Source: Topomyia yanbarensis
Taxonomy: Eukaryota; Arthropoda; Insecta; Diptera; Culicidae
Assembly (NCBI RefSeq): GCF_030247195.1
Contig: NC_080670.1
Span: 94,812,711 to 94,876,710, forward strand
DNA length: 64,000 nucleotides
Reading direction: 5' to 3'
Shown here: piece by piece, positions 31,930 to 42,220 of the stretch
How the letters are laid out: every line of letters starts with the position of its first letter
How positions within the stretch are numbered: position 1 is the stretch's first letter
Program-made: the position numbers and the translations under genes
Notes under the pieces: generated by a model
What the model was told of the DNA's origin: nothing
Databases searched by the model: none
The model's input: the letters and a program-made list of their open reading frames with translations, nothing else

Positions 31930-32330
31930 ACGATTTTGTTGGCTATTTTCGGCAAATTTGAGACTAAGAGAAACGAAAGCAATGAAATTGAGAGACAGAT
32001 AGGTATTCTAGAGTTAATCAGAACGTAAAACTAGGACTAAGCTGGCTCATATGGACATGATCGAAAGGAAATGTGCAGAATCCTTTGCTTTTTGCTAAGT
32101 AGGAGTTTGGCGTTATAATCATATTAAAACGCCGGCGTTGGCGGTAAAGCATGATGATGAGTTATGTTCTATCAATGACCATGTGGTAGACTTGGGTACA
32201 ACGCCCAACTCCTACTTAGCAGAAGGCAAAGGTTTCTTCACATTTCCTTTCGATCATGTCCATGCTTTCGTCTCTCTTAGCCTTAAATTTGCCGAAAATA
32301 GCCAACAAAATCGATACAGTAGAACCTTGT
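31930..32330. repeat. Long inverted repeat (hairpin-forming)
   Basis: The left arm (about 31930-32113) and right arm (about 32198-32330) are inverse: both contain 'ttgttggctattttcggcaa', 'tgatcgaaaggaaatgtg' and 'tgctaagtaggagtt' in one orientation or the other. The left arm carries about 60 extra bases. The loop is about 85 bases. The 83-aa frame 32138-32389 spans loop and right arm and is not recognised as a protein. Confidence 0.8.
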
Positions 32331-32399
32331 GGCAATTAAAACATAGTCACATAATAGATGATTGTTTCTTCGCAAAGGGTGTGGTTTAAAAAGTAGCCA

Positions 32400-33150
32400 T
32401 GCCCCTAATTAACACAAATAGGAGAGCATTATCCAACGTTTTCGATAGCTTCTAGTTGTTGTGGACTGTATTTTCATGAAGGATGCTATTATGTTGAAAA
32501 TTTAGCAAACCCTGTTTTCATTGCATTTAAAAAAAAATGCATGACCACTCTTTGTGAAATACCTAGTGCATTCATTTTTGCGTATAGTGCACAGGTCTTA
32601 TATTTGAGATAACAACTTACGATATTTTTGCTGTCAATCTGGTTGTTGACAGCATAAACAAGAAATACGTCTATTGTTCGGTAAATTTGCTACATATTAC
32701 ATCGCGTTTTGATGATTTTAAAAAGGTTGTGTCATATTGTGGTAGAAATTGTTTTGTACTCATAACGGGCAGTGCTACAGCACTTGGAAACACATTATTT
32801 ATTTGCGATAAATGAGTTTTATTTGATTAGTTAGACCTTTCATCAGATGTCGAAGTGTGTCGTAGTCCCGGGTCTACAGGAACTTTGGTGAGGAAGACTT
32901 GGTGAGCCATAAAACGTATTTTCCAACATTTGATTTTTGACTTGGATAAAGGCGTCGAATTACATTTTTTTTGTCATGATAGCGACATACGAGGGAAGCT
33001 GACTCTCTTTGATTTATGCGTGTGTCTCAAAGCCTACTTTTATAGATTGTGAAACTATAAAAAACCAGCATTTGAGCTCAATTTCTGTGTATGATTAGCA
33101 CTCTCCATTCATGTCAAAAAACTTGTTTCCGTAATTCGAAATTCCATTTT
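32400..33150. other. No recognisable feature
   Basis: Non-coding A/T-rich stretch preceding the mariner relic; the start of a transposase could not be found here. Confidence 0.4.
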
Positions 33151-33164
33151 CCAAATCGTGCATC

Positions 33165-33450
33165 AGATATATTTTGCCAAGAAGGCGTACCCCTCGTTTA
33201 CCATCCGGCTGAAGCCTCCTATTTAAACTAATACCTTTGCTTGGTTGAACTCGCAATGTGTGAAATGTGGCCGAAAAGATGATAATCCGCGGAATGTACC
33301 AAAACTTCAACCAAACGAAGCATTTTGGGAAGCTGCTTCAGCAGCACAATTAAAATCAAGGATAAGCAGAGTACATCTCAATGTCGCCTAGATCATGATG
33401 GGAGCAGTAAAGGAAGTTTAGGTACACTTGAGAAAGATAGACCATAAGAT
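33165..33450 (+). pseudogene. Mariner-like transposase C-terminal relic
   Basis: Reading the plus strand across stops and shifts, the segment gives a stretch like FAKKAYPSFTI, then LNSQCV, then DNPRNVPKLQPNEAFWEA, then QLKSRISRVHLNVA and MMGAVKEV. Tc1/mariner transposases of the maT/DD37D style have a conserved 'NPPNVPQxRPIExFW' near the third catalytic residue followed by 'LxxRI' and a short C-terminal helix, which fits this order. Several stops (for example the TAG after NVA) show it is dead. Identification is by motif style only; no terminal repeats were located. Confidence 0.55.
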
Positions 33451-34083
33451 GTCCTACTTTTTTTTAAATAACTACTAGATATAAAACTTATTTCTTCTAA
33501 AGAAAACCTACCCTGGGTTTTAGTTTAGTCCAGCTACCTCTGACTCATCCGTTATTTTGTCAAAAATTCGAAGTTGTAATCTTGCAATATCATGCAAGAT
33601 AAAAGAAAAATCGCAGACCAAAAATGCCTTGTCGGACAATACTTGAGATGAATACAGGTATAGTGATGATTGGAACACTTTGCTGTTGCATAGACGTTCT
33701 CTTCAGAGATATTGAGATACTGTCTGAGATATACTGTGTGTCAAGCCGTCAACTGCAATAATAATGCTCTCCCAATGTAGAATCGAAAGCGGATTTTCAA
33801 AACCTTGCTTGGGAAATTATTGAAAAAAAAATTCTTCTCGAATTGCCACGCGATGGAAGAAACAATCGTATGTCCGTGATACGTAGAAAATAAGCTCAAA
33901 AAAGCACAAAGTCGAACCTAAAAGCCGAGCCATTGGAACTGGTTACTGATGTATGAGGCTCCGCCTGGTCATCATGGTCTACTGGTGCAAGAAGAAGAGT
34001 GCCGTTTGTATCAAAAACAGGGATGATTCTAAACAAATATTGCTCTAATGACAAAATACCGGTCAATATGCTATAACTAATTT
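33451..34083. other. No recognisable feature
   Basis: Short frames only; no repeat in this window matched. Confidence 0.4.
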
Positions 34084-34131
34084 GAAAAACCTGTTTTAGT
34101 CAACCTAGTGGTGCAATCGTTCCTTTCTCAT
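34084..34131 (+). repeat. Recurrent repeat terminus
   Basis: 'aaacctgttttagtcaacct' then 'agtggtgcaatcg' and 'cctttctcat' match the termini at 52446 and (inverted) 3125. Further degraded family-B sequence follows to about 34640 ('tcggttcagccatgtct', 'cacacaaacacacac'). Confidence 0.65.
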
Positions 34132-34769
34132 ATATCCAAGCTATGATTCCATAACTGGATATGCTCAGTAAGTCTGCTACATTCTTATTACGCTTGGTAC
34201 CTATATGTATTTCGCTTTCGGCATTTGGCATGTAAAATACAAATTCGATTTTTGAAATTTCTTGTATTGTATCCTACATTTGAAACCAAGTTTGTAAAAA
34301 TCAGTAAGCGTTTGCGGAAAAATAGGTGTTACATAAACTTAAGAACTTGGCATTGGTCAATAAAGATCTAGACCCGCAAATACAAAGAATGTGGCACCCA
34401 TTTTAATAATCATTACAGTACCTATTTATATGGAAATTTACTGTGGGATCGCACTCTTCAACCTGTATCTCCGAAAGCGGAAGTCCGTGCAGTAAAAAAA
34501 TTAACAGCAGCTTGTGGGAGCGCTATACAATTCGTTTGAAACAAAATTTTTCCATATCGGTTCAGCCATGTCTTCCTCCTCATACTCACACAAACACACA
34601 CAATGTATTAGCGACAGTCCGAAGTTACACGGGTCAAGCAGCGTGCTAGCAAAAGCAACGGATGAGGCGAAATAAGAACGTGCCATCGTTGGACAAATGA
34701 GAATTCGGTGTCTAGCTTCTTTGCCAGGAACTACCACGTTGATCGCGACAAAGCAATGAGCTCACTCAC

Positions 34770-35590
34770 GATCATATATCACGAACTGGATACACGCAAT
34801 GCTTAGCAACAGACATCTGTGCTCATCGTTAAGACAAGTAGAGATGAGGAAACTGAGTGTCTGCGGATGTCCTCAAGGTGGTGTGCTGTCACCACTTCTA
34901 TGGAACCTTGTCGCCGATAGCTTGTTGAGAAAACTAAATGAGCTTGGGTTTCCGACGTATGGTTTCGCCGATGATTATCATATAATGATCACCGGTATTT
35001 GCATTAACACACTTTTTGATTTGATGCAACAAGCCTTATGTGTTGTTGAGCGGTGGTGTCTTCATGTTGGACTATCAGTTAATCCAAATAAAACCTCAAT
35101 GGTGCTTTTCACGCAACGAAGGATTACAACTGGAGCTCGTCCATTGCAGTTTTTTGACTCTGAAATTATTGTCGAAGATCAAGTTAAGTACGTTGGGGTA
35201 ATTCTCGACTCAAAACTTAATTGGACAGCTCACATCGATTTCAGGATCAAGAAAGCTTGCATGGTCTTTGGCCAATGTAGACGGGCTTTCGGCAAATCTT
35301 GGGGACTCAAACCCAAGTACATTCAGTGGATCTACACAACAATTGTTAGACCAATACTGGCATGCGGGTGCCTTGTTTGGTGGCAGAAGGGAGAAGTCAT
35401 GACAATCCAATCAAAGTTAAACCATCTTCAGAGGATGGTCTTGATGGCGATGACTGGTGCGTTCTCGACAACACCTACTGCTGCTCTCGAGGCACTCTTG
35501 AACATAAAACCACTACATGTACTTCTGAAACAAGAAGCATACTTGTTTCTTGTGCATACCGTCTTAAGGTTACTGAGCTCTGGAACAGGA
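34770..35590 (+). pseudogene. LINE reverse transcriptase relic, R1/LOA-like
   Basis: The frame 34799-35758 carries GCPQGGVLSPLLWNLVADSL, YGFADDYHIM (catalytic ADD), GLSVNPNKTSMVLFT, VKYVGVILDSKLNWTAHI and a YTTIVRPILACGCLVWW segment. The 'CPQGGVLSPLLW' and 'FDSEI..VKYVGVILD' style is that of R1/LOA-group LINEs; clade inferred. After about 35530 the true continuation (SCAYRLKVTELWN) is in another frame, and at about 35590 the coding sequence runs into a minisatellite. The 5' part, including the first RT blocks and any endonuclease, is missing. Confidence 0.82.
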
Positions 35591-36690
35591 TTTTCTTCTT
35601 CTGATGGATACAGGATAGGGAAACAGAACCATTCTGCAAGGATTCTTTCTATAAAAATCAATTTGATCGTCCTCCCATTTTTTTCCAACCCACCAATTTC
35701 CACTACTGATCACGGAAATTACTTGAAAACACATGGCAATAAAATTTTCTTCTTCTGATGGATGCAGGATAGGGATACAGAATCATTCTGCAAGGATTTT
35801 TTTATAAAAATCAATTTGATCGTCCTCCCATTTTTTCCAACCCACCAATTTCCACTACTGATCACAGAAATTACTTGAAAACATATGGCAATAAAATTTT
35901 CTTCTTCTGATGGATATAGGATAGACAAACAAAATCATCCGGCAAGGTTTCCTAAGCAAAAACAATTGTTTCAATTGAAATCAATTTTATTGTCCTCTCA
36001 ATTTTTCCAACCCACCAATTTCCACTACTGATCAAGGAAATTACTTGAAAACACATGGCAAAAATTTATTTTTTCTTCTGATGGATGAAGGATAGGGAAA
36101 CAGGATTATTCTGCAAGGATTCTTTCTATAAAAATCAATTTAATCGTCCTCCCATTTTTTCCAACCCACCAATCTCCACTGGTGATCATGGAAATTTCTT
36201 GAAGACACATGGCAATAAAATTTTCTTCTTCTGATGGCTGCAGGATAGGGAAACAGAATCATTCTGCAAGGATTCTTTCTATAAAAATCAATTTGATCGT
36301 CCTCCCAATTTTTTTCCAACCCACCAATTTCCACTAATGATCATCGAAATTACTTGAAAACACGTGGCAATAGAATTTTCTTCTTCTGATGGATGCAGGA
36401 TAGGAAAAAAGACACATCCTGCAAGGTTACCTAAGCAAAAACAATTCTTTCAATGAAAATCAATTTTATTTTCGTCCCAATTTTTCCAATCTATCACTTT
36501 CCACGACTGATTATGGAAATTTCTTAAAAACAGATGACGATACATTTTTAAATTTTTGTTTGATGCAGGATAGGGAAACGGAATCATTCTGCAAGGTTTC
36601 GTAAACAAAAAAATTTCTTTCTATAAAAATCAATTTGATCATCCTCCCAATTTTTTTCCAACCCACCAATTTCCACTACTGATCATGGAA
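35590..36690. repeat. Minisatellite, about 154-bp units, at least 6.5 copies
   Basis: The marker 'ttcttctgatgg' recurs at steps of about 154, 152, 171, 153, 155 and 174. Units contain 'gcaggatagggaaacagaa', 'cattctgcaagg', 'caatttgatcgtcctccca' and 'ccaacccaccaatttccact'. The two longer units carry an extra 'cctaagcaaaaacaatt'-type insertion. The array enters the assembly gap, so its true length is unknown. Confidence 0.93.
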
Positions 36691-37190
36691 NNNNNNNNNN
36701 NNNNNNNNNNNNNNNNNNNNNNNNNNNNNNNNNNNNNNNNNNNNNNNNNNNNNNNNNNNNNNNNNNNNNNNNNNNNNNNNNNNNNNNNNNNNNNNNNNNN
36801 NNNNNNNNNNNNNNNNNNNNNNNNNNNNNNNNNNNNNNNNNNNNNNNNNNNNNNNNNNNNNNNNNNNNNNNNNNNNNNNNNNNNNNNNNNNNNNNNNNNN
36901 NNNNNNNNNNNNNNNNNNNNNNNNNNNNNNNNNNNNNNNNNNNNNNNNNNNNNNNNNNNNNNNNNNNNNNNNNNNNNNNNNNNNNNNNNNNNNNNNNNNN
37001 NNNNNNNNNNNNNNNNNNNNNNNNNNNNNNNNNNNNNNNNNNNNNNNNNNNNNNNNNNNNNNNNNNNNNNNNNNNNNNNNNNNNNNNNNNNNNNNNNNNN
37101 NNNNNNNNNNNNNNNNNNNNNNNNNNNNNNNNNNNNNNNNNNNNNNNNNNNNNNNNNNNNNNNNNNNNNNNNNNNNNNNNNNNNNNNNNN
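36691..37190. other. Assembly gap (500 N)
   Basis: Exactly 500 Ns. Frames that appear to cross it are artefacts. The left side is inside the minisatellite and the right side opens inside a duplicated block. Confidence 0.99.
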
Positions 37191-37784
37191 GCTGATCGAC
37201 CGGGAAAATCTATATCGTTCGATTTGCCTATCGTCGACGTCAATTCCGTGTCCGACACTCCTGTCACGTACGCGCCACTTCGTTCTGCGGGTCTTTAAAC
37301 TTGCCACTCTTGAATTATGTCAAAGAGGATTCCGGGCAAACCTCCGCACGGTGTGAAGCTGTCCCTCCAAATGACGTCCAACAAGTTTCTTTTGATGACT
37401 TGTGTTGCAGCTTTTATCCTAGCGGAAATGTGCTTTCTTTTTCTTGCCTTTACTCGTCGTTTGACGTTTCTCGTGTCGATGTATTTGTTTCGTTCTTTGG
37501 TATGGGATTTTTTGCTAAGGGCGTGTGAAATTTATTAATTTTCAAAGTGTGAAGTGTGCTTATAATTTGCAACTGAAGCGTGCACACAAAACTGAACGCT
37601 ACAGGTCCTTTGAAAAAAATTTTGAGTTCCGGCTTATGTGGGAATTTTATATGTGACCGGACGGTTCAGTCTATATTTCCGGAACCATATAAGCGATCCG
37701 TGCCATCTGTGGGGATAATATAGCTATCATTTGGGACTAAGTTTGTGAAAATCGGCCCAATCATTTCAAAGAAACTGATATGAT
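37191..37784. repeat. Duplicated block, copy 1 (partner 39431-40024)
   Basis: It matches 39431-40024 with roughly 1-2% differences, beginning at the gap. It stops matching at 37784, within 'gaaactgatatga', where a gag relic begins; the partner continues into a dispersed repeat (family C). This fits a 2240-bp tandem duplication of 37785-40024, with the rest of the left copy hidden by the gap. Confidence 0.85.
37317..37538 (+). CDS. Hypothetical 73-aa membrane-like ORF, copy 1
   Basis: Starts MSKRIPGKPPHGVKLSLQ and then has two hydrophobic stretches (LLMTCVAAFILAEMCFLFLA; LTFLVSMYLFRSLV). The same frame is intact in the second copy (39557-39778) with only a few amino-acid changes. I do not recognise a family. 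It lies inside a repeat block, so it may be a chance frame kept open by the recent duplication. A -1 frame in the same place is also open for 75 codons, which argues against strong coding constraint. Confidence 0.25.
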   Translation: MSKRIPGKPPHGVKLSLQMTSNKFLLMTCVAAFILAEMCFLFLAFTRRLTFLVSMYLFRSLVWDFLLRACEIY

Positions 37785-38455
37785 GCCCGCCGAAAGCTAC
37801 TTAATCCATCCCGATTTATAGGTTGCGTATGTGTACCCCGACCTCTTCCTCTTCCTAAAGGAACAGGTGAACTTGTTGAACGACTCAAGTTGATGTCATT
37901 TCGTGAAGCATTACTATGCTTGTAGAGTGTTCCTGTGCTGGTTGATGACCTCTGCTCTGCTACGTTGTTAGTTACTAGCTCCTCTTCAGCTGCCAAGTCA
38001 GCATTTAGATGCTGCTGCAGTTCAAGCGATTCTGCTCCTTCCGTTTGCCACACTTGTTCACTGTTCACTGGTTCACCAAGTCTTTCATTTATGTCTTCGA
38101 TGATGAATTTCACTAATAATGACAACGACGCGTGATTATCGATCATGTCTCGCGGGGGAATGACGATTGACAAGCGATCGCGAGATTTAGACTGTATCAA
38201 AAAGTCTGTATTTCGCTTCTTCAGTGCAGTTTCTGTCAATAGATACAGCAATCTGATTTGCTGTTCGCATCGGTGAATGTTAACATCTATCGCGTGAGCT
38301 GATGAAACATGTTTAAAATCTTGAGCGAACTCTTGTTGGATGAGTGTTCTTAGCTTCATCCCTTTGGTCCGGCGCGTAGCAGCTCCTAGCTGCTTAATAT
38401 GACGCAATGCTAACTCATAATTGAGTTCCTCTTCACTGAGGTATAATGGATCCAT
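37766..38455 (-). pseudogene. LTR-retrotransposon gag N-terminal relic
   Basis: The frame starts MDPLYLSEEELNYELALRHI, a start seen in insect LTR-element gag proteins (LSxxELxYELxxR), followed by charged helical sequence and a serine-rich tail with RGRGRG. It ends because the gag sequence is cut at about 37785 and fused to the duplicated block. Capsid core, zinc knuckles and pol are missing. Upstream on the same strand lie a primer-binding-site-like sequence (38560-38614) and a candidate LTR. Confidence 0.6.
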
Positions 38456-38518
38456 ACTGTCTAAAAGGTCTCAAATGTGTCTAAACATAGCCAAAATGGA
38501 CGAAAGAACTACTTTCTC

Positions 38519-38614
38519 CACAAATTATAATTGAATCACAGGTTGGTTTTGGTTGGGCGCCAATTTCCCCACAAATTATAATTTAATCACAGGTTCATTT
38601 TGGTTGGGCACCAA
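38519..38614 (-). promoter_or_regulatory. Duplicated primer-binding-site-like sequence
   Basis: Two 51-bp tandem units each contain, on the minus strand, TTGG(C/T)GCCCAACC, resembling a primer-binding site complementary to tRNA-Lys (TGGCGCCCAAC). The second copy (TTGGTGCCCAACC) lies next to the candidate LTR end at 38618. Confidence 0.5.
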
Positions 38615-38617
38615 TAT

Positions 38618-39206
38618 TGCTCTTCCTCTAACCAAATAATAAAGAACCACAAAATTCATGTCAACATAAATTTATTTACGACATCATTCACACGCCCTTA
38701 CCCACATCTCCTCTAATCCTTATTTCTCCAGACCTCTTTTCCGTCTCATATATCTCTGTCTTCATTCTCTCCTATCCGCTTCTTCTGCACTTCTTGCTCT
38801 TTACTTCATCTTCCCTCGCTGCTATCAGTTTCCTCTAACCTTCCCCCTAACAATTTCGTTAATGGAACGTACTCACGGTCTAAATCTTCCAGGCGCGAAA
38901 TGCCCATACGCAACCGTACGACGACGATGACGACGTGTGCATAATGACACTTTCGATTGTGTCTCTGGAATAGAAACGCCCTGCCCGCTGGCGATAAATA
39001 CTCCCGCTCCAAACAGCTACTCGATCCTTAGGGCCACCGACCTTCGGGTGCTTGACTCGCAACCACTCCGCGCAGGCGTTATCCTCACGGCCAATTAACT
39101 CGTTCTCAAGGGACCAGCGCTGTTCGTGCGATCGGTCGACTCGTCCTTCGGAAGTGGAAAGCTATAATAACGTGACGATCAATCCGCGTCGATCAGCTCA
39201 CGACAT
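38618..39206 (-). repeat. Candidate LTR of the gag-relic element
   Basis: Begins with TG at 38618, next to the primer-binding-like sequence; a minus-strand TTATAGC box lies near 39165 and AATAAA-like sites near 38660. The right end is uncertain ('cacgaca' near 39206 is a guess), and no second LTR is visible, possibly because of the gap. Confidence 0.4.
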
Positions 39207-39430
39207 GTGAAAGAACCGAACAAAGAAAAAACGCCCCTTATCTTCGGGGCGCTTTGTCAGATGTATGGTTCTTGCAGTATGTACGCGTTTCAAATCTTCT
39301 TTCAGGTCCTTTTTCACCCTTCTCCTGTACGCCCGACACGTGTTCTGTGGTGAGGTTGGGTTTTTCTTCTGTTCGATTAGTTTGCAACGGCCTCGTGGGT
39401 TCCGTACCGCGGATTCCTTCCAAAATGTCT
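39207..39430 (+). other. Sequence left of duplicated block, open frame on plus strand
   Basis: An open frame 39254-39538 (94 aa) starts here and runs into the block. It ends with MSADRPGKSISFDLPIVDV and further residues; its tail is also present in copy 1 right after the gap. No family recognised. Confidence 0.25.
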
Positions 39431-40024
39431 GCTGATCGACCGGGAAAATCTATATCGTTCGATTTGCCTATCGTCGACGTGAATTCCATGTCCGACACTC
39501 CTGTCACGTACGCGCCACTTCGTTCTGCGGGTCTTTAAACTTGCCACTCGTGAATTATGTCAAAGAGGATTCCGGGCAAACCTTCGCACGGTGTGAAGCT
39601 GTCCCTCCAAATGACGTCCAACAAGTTTCTTTTGATGACTTGTGTTGCAGCTTTTATCCTAGCGGAAATGTGCTTTCTTTTTCTTGCCTTTACTCGTCGT
39701 TTGACGTTTCTCGTGTCGATGTATTTGTTTCGTTCTTTGGTATGGGATTTTTTGCAAAGGGCGTGTGAAATTTATTAATTTTCAAAGTGTGAAGTGTGCT
39801 TATTATTTGCAACTGAAGCGTGCACACAAAACTGAACGCTACAGGTCCTTTGAAACAAATTTTGAGTTCCGGCTTATGTGGGAATTTCATATGTGACCGG
39901 ACGGTTCAGTCTATATTTCCGGTACCATATAAGCGATCCGTGCCATCTGTGGGGATAATATAGCTATCATTTGGGACTAAGTTTGTGAAAATCGGCCCAA
40001 ACATTTCCGAGAAACTGATATGAG
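39431..40024. repeat. Duplicated block, copy 2
   Basis: Partner of 37191-37784. From about 39838 it is continuous with the family-C repeat (gaccggacggttcagtctat, 'gtgaaaatcggcccaa'). Confidence 0.85.
39557..39778 (+). CDS. Hypothetical 73-aa membrane-like ORF, copy 2
   Basis: Same frame as 37317-37538 with PS for PP near the start and Q for L near the end. Two hydrophobic stretches. Not recognised; may be chance. Confidence 0.25.
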   Translation: MSKRIPGKPSHGVKLSLQMTSNKFLLMTCVAAFILAEMCFLFLAFTRRLTFLVSMYLFRSLVWDFLQRACEIY

Positions 40025-40104
40025 TTTACTAGTTTGGAAAGATGGCCGCTTTTCCGGGACCTTCCGGAACCGTCTATGGTGGTCAATGTAGTCAACGAAA
40101 GTTT

Positions 40105-42208
40105 TTTTTATTCATTTCGTTTATTTGATAGGCACAAATGCGTTAGCTTGGCGGTGCCAAATTATTTTGTTTTTACGTTTTGGATATTTTAAAACTAGGA
40201 GTTTACAATGTTGAAATTTTTTTTTATAAAAGAGAAAAAATTTACAGCTATCTTAAGACTAGAAATAAGATTCTATATACAAGATAGGGGGCAAAAGATT
40301 TTTTTTATGAAAAATTTTAAAACAAGGAATTCAATAGTAATAGTTTTTTAGGCAATATTTACAGTTATCTTAAAACTAACAATATAGTTTGGTACACAAA
40401 AGGGGAACAAATATTTATGAAAAATTTCACCGGTGTTTTAAAACTAGGGATACAATTCTATTTACAAGATGGGGGACAATAGTTTTAACAAAGAGGTAAA
40501 ATTACAACTATCTTAAAACTAGGAATACGGAATACAAATTTGATTTTTTATCGGAGGCTTATGCTTGGTCAAGATATTCAGAGGGGGGCTATTTTCAAAA
40601 TCGGTGTAGAAGCAGTTGTATCAAGGACAGGGGAGAGAAGGCGTAGATGGTGACCGGGAGAGAAGAGCAAAACTTGCAACTTTTGGGCAAACGGGAGATC
40701 AGCGAAACAAATTAGCGCCTCAGTCTAGTAGGTCGGATTGGCGGATGGTATTCTTCGGATCCGCGGGGAATCCTTCAAAAGTCATCGGACCTCGAGTCGC
40801 TCTCGCTTCAGTTTCCGTAGTGGTAAGGGCGACGGCGGTTACATAGTGCCAGTCTGGAGCTGATCGGTTCCACAAGGCAGGAGGAAACTTCTAAAAACGA
40901 GAAATAAAAAGAGAGGGGCTAAAATGGGATATTTATCGTTTTTAGGAAAGTATAAATAAGGGACATACAGGGGAAATCACGATTTGCCAGCATATCTCGG
41001 ACTGGAACATTGGGTGGTCTACCTCGGGCCCGAAGGGAATCCTTTAACTGAGACCTGGCGTCCAAATACCCGGCGCATACCCAGACAACGTGCTCGATGT
41101 CGTGATAGCGCTCGTCACAAGCGCACAAACTACTCTCCGCAAGCCCAATACGCCGCAAATGCGCATCTAGGGTGTAGTGGTCGGACATAAGTCGGGACAT
41201 TACACGAATAATGTCCCGACCCACATCCATCCCCCTGAACCAAGGCTTCGTAGATACCTTTGGGATAATGGAATGTAGCCATCGTCCAAGTTCACCATTG
41301 CTCCATGAGGTTTGCGAACTGTTGAGTGTCCTCTGACGACAAATACTAAAAAAATCGTTGAAGCAGATTGGTCTTTCGTATTTGACCATTTATGGCGCCC
41401 ACCTTTGCTAATGAGTCGGCCTTTTCATTGCCCGGAATAGAGCAACGAGAGGGGACCCAAACAAAGGTAATCTGGTAAGATTTTTCAGACAACGTACACA
41501 AGCACTCCCGTATCTTCCCCAGGAAATATGGGAATTGCTTTTTGGGCTTCATCGAACGAAGAGCCTCGATAGAGCTGAGGCTGTCCGAAATGATGAAGTA
41601 GTGATCTGTGGGCAGAGTGTCGATGATCCCAAGGGTGTACTGAATTGCAGCTAACTGCAGCGACGTAAACTGAAGCGGGATCATTGAGCTTGAATGAAGC
41701 GGTGATAGTATTGTTGAAGATACCGAAGCCAGTGGACCCATCGAGATTCGATCCGTCAGTGTAGAACATTTTGTCACAGTCGACTTCTTGGAATTTATTA
41801 TAAAATATATTGGGGATCACTTGCGGGCGTATATGGTCCGGGATTCCACGAATCTCTTCCTTCATGGATGTATCGAAGAATACAGTAGAATCAGAAGTAT
41901 CTAGGAAACGAACACGGTTGGGAGTATACGAAGAAGGATTAATGCTCTGTGCCCTGCAGTCGAAGTACAAGGACATAAATCGGGTTTGAGAATTAAGCTC
42001 GACGAGCCTCTCGAAGTTTTCAATCACCAACGGGTTCAGAATGTCGCATCGAATGAGCAATCGATAAGAGAGTTCCCAAAATCGGAAGAACGCCCGCCAG
42101 CACTTCGAGACTCATCGTATGGGTCGAGTGCATGCAACCCAAGGTAATGCGCAAGCAACGATACTGGATTCTCTCCAGTTCGATGAAGTGTATGTTCGCA
42201 GCGGAGGC
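40105..42208 (-). mobile_element. 5'-truncated I-type LINE with 12-bp target duplication
   Basis: The insertion is flanked by caacgaaagttt at 40093-40104 and 42209-42220, and the uninterrupted site is seen in the related repeat near 43318 and 56587. The 3' end (plus left) begins with a T-run, as expected for a minus-strand LINE tail. 40105-40918 is a 3' UTR with degenerate tandem 'ttaaaactaggaatac' blocks. Coding sequence follows to 42208. The target-primed insertion mode is shown by the truncated 5' end plus tail and duplication. Confidence 0.92.
40919..42208 (-). pseudogene. LINE ORF2 C-terminal part (RT thumb, RNase H)
   Basis: Frames 42349-42020, 42060-41485, 41777-41346 and 41389-40919 collapse to one former ORF homologous to 3271-4600: YRCLRI and MSLEVLAGVLPI of the RT end; RNase H with YTDGSN, SDSLSSIEALRSMK, FVWVPSRCSIPGNEKADSLAK; and the C-terminal RVMSRLMSDHYTL with a CACDERYHDIEHVVWVC segment. 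The homologous protein at 3271 differs at about a third of positions by eye, so this is a different subfamily. Three frameshifts. Confidence 0.88.
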
Positions 42209-42220
42209 CAACGAAAGTTT

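Noticed and set aside
32138..32389. 83-aa frame in the hairpin repeat
   Set aside because: It spans loop and one arm of an inverted repeat and resembles no protein I know.
36639..37356. Frames of about 200 aa crossing the N run
   Set aside because: They exist only because Ns contain no stop codons.
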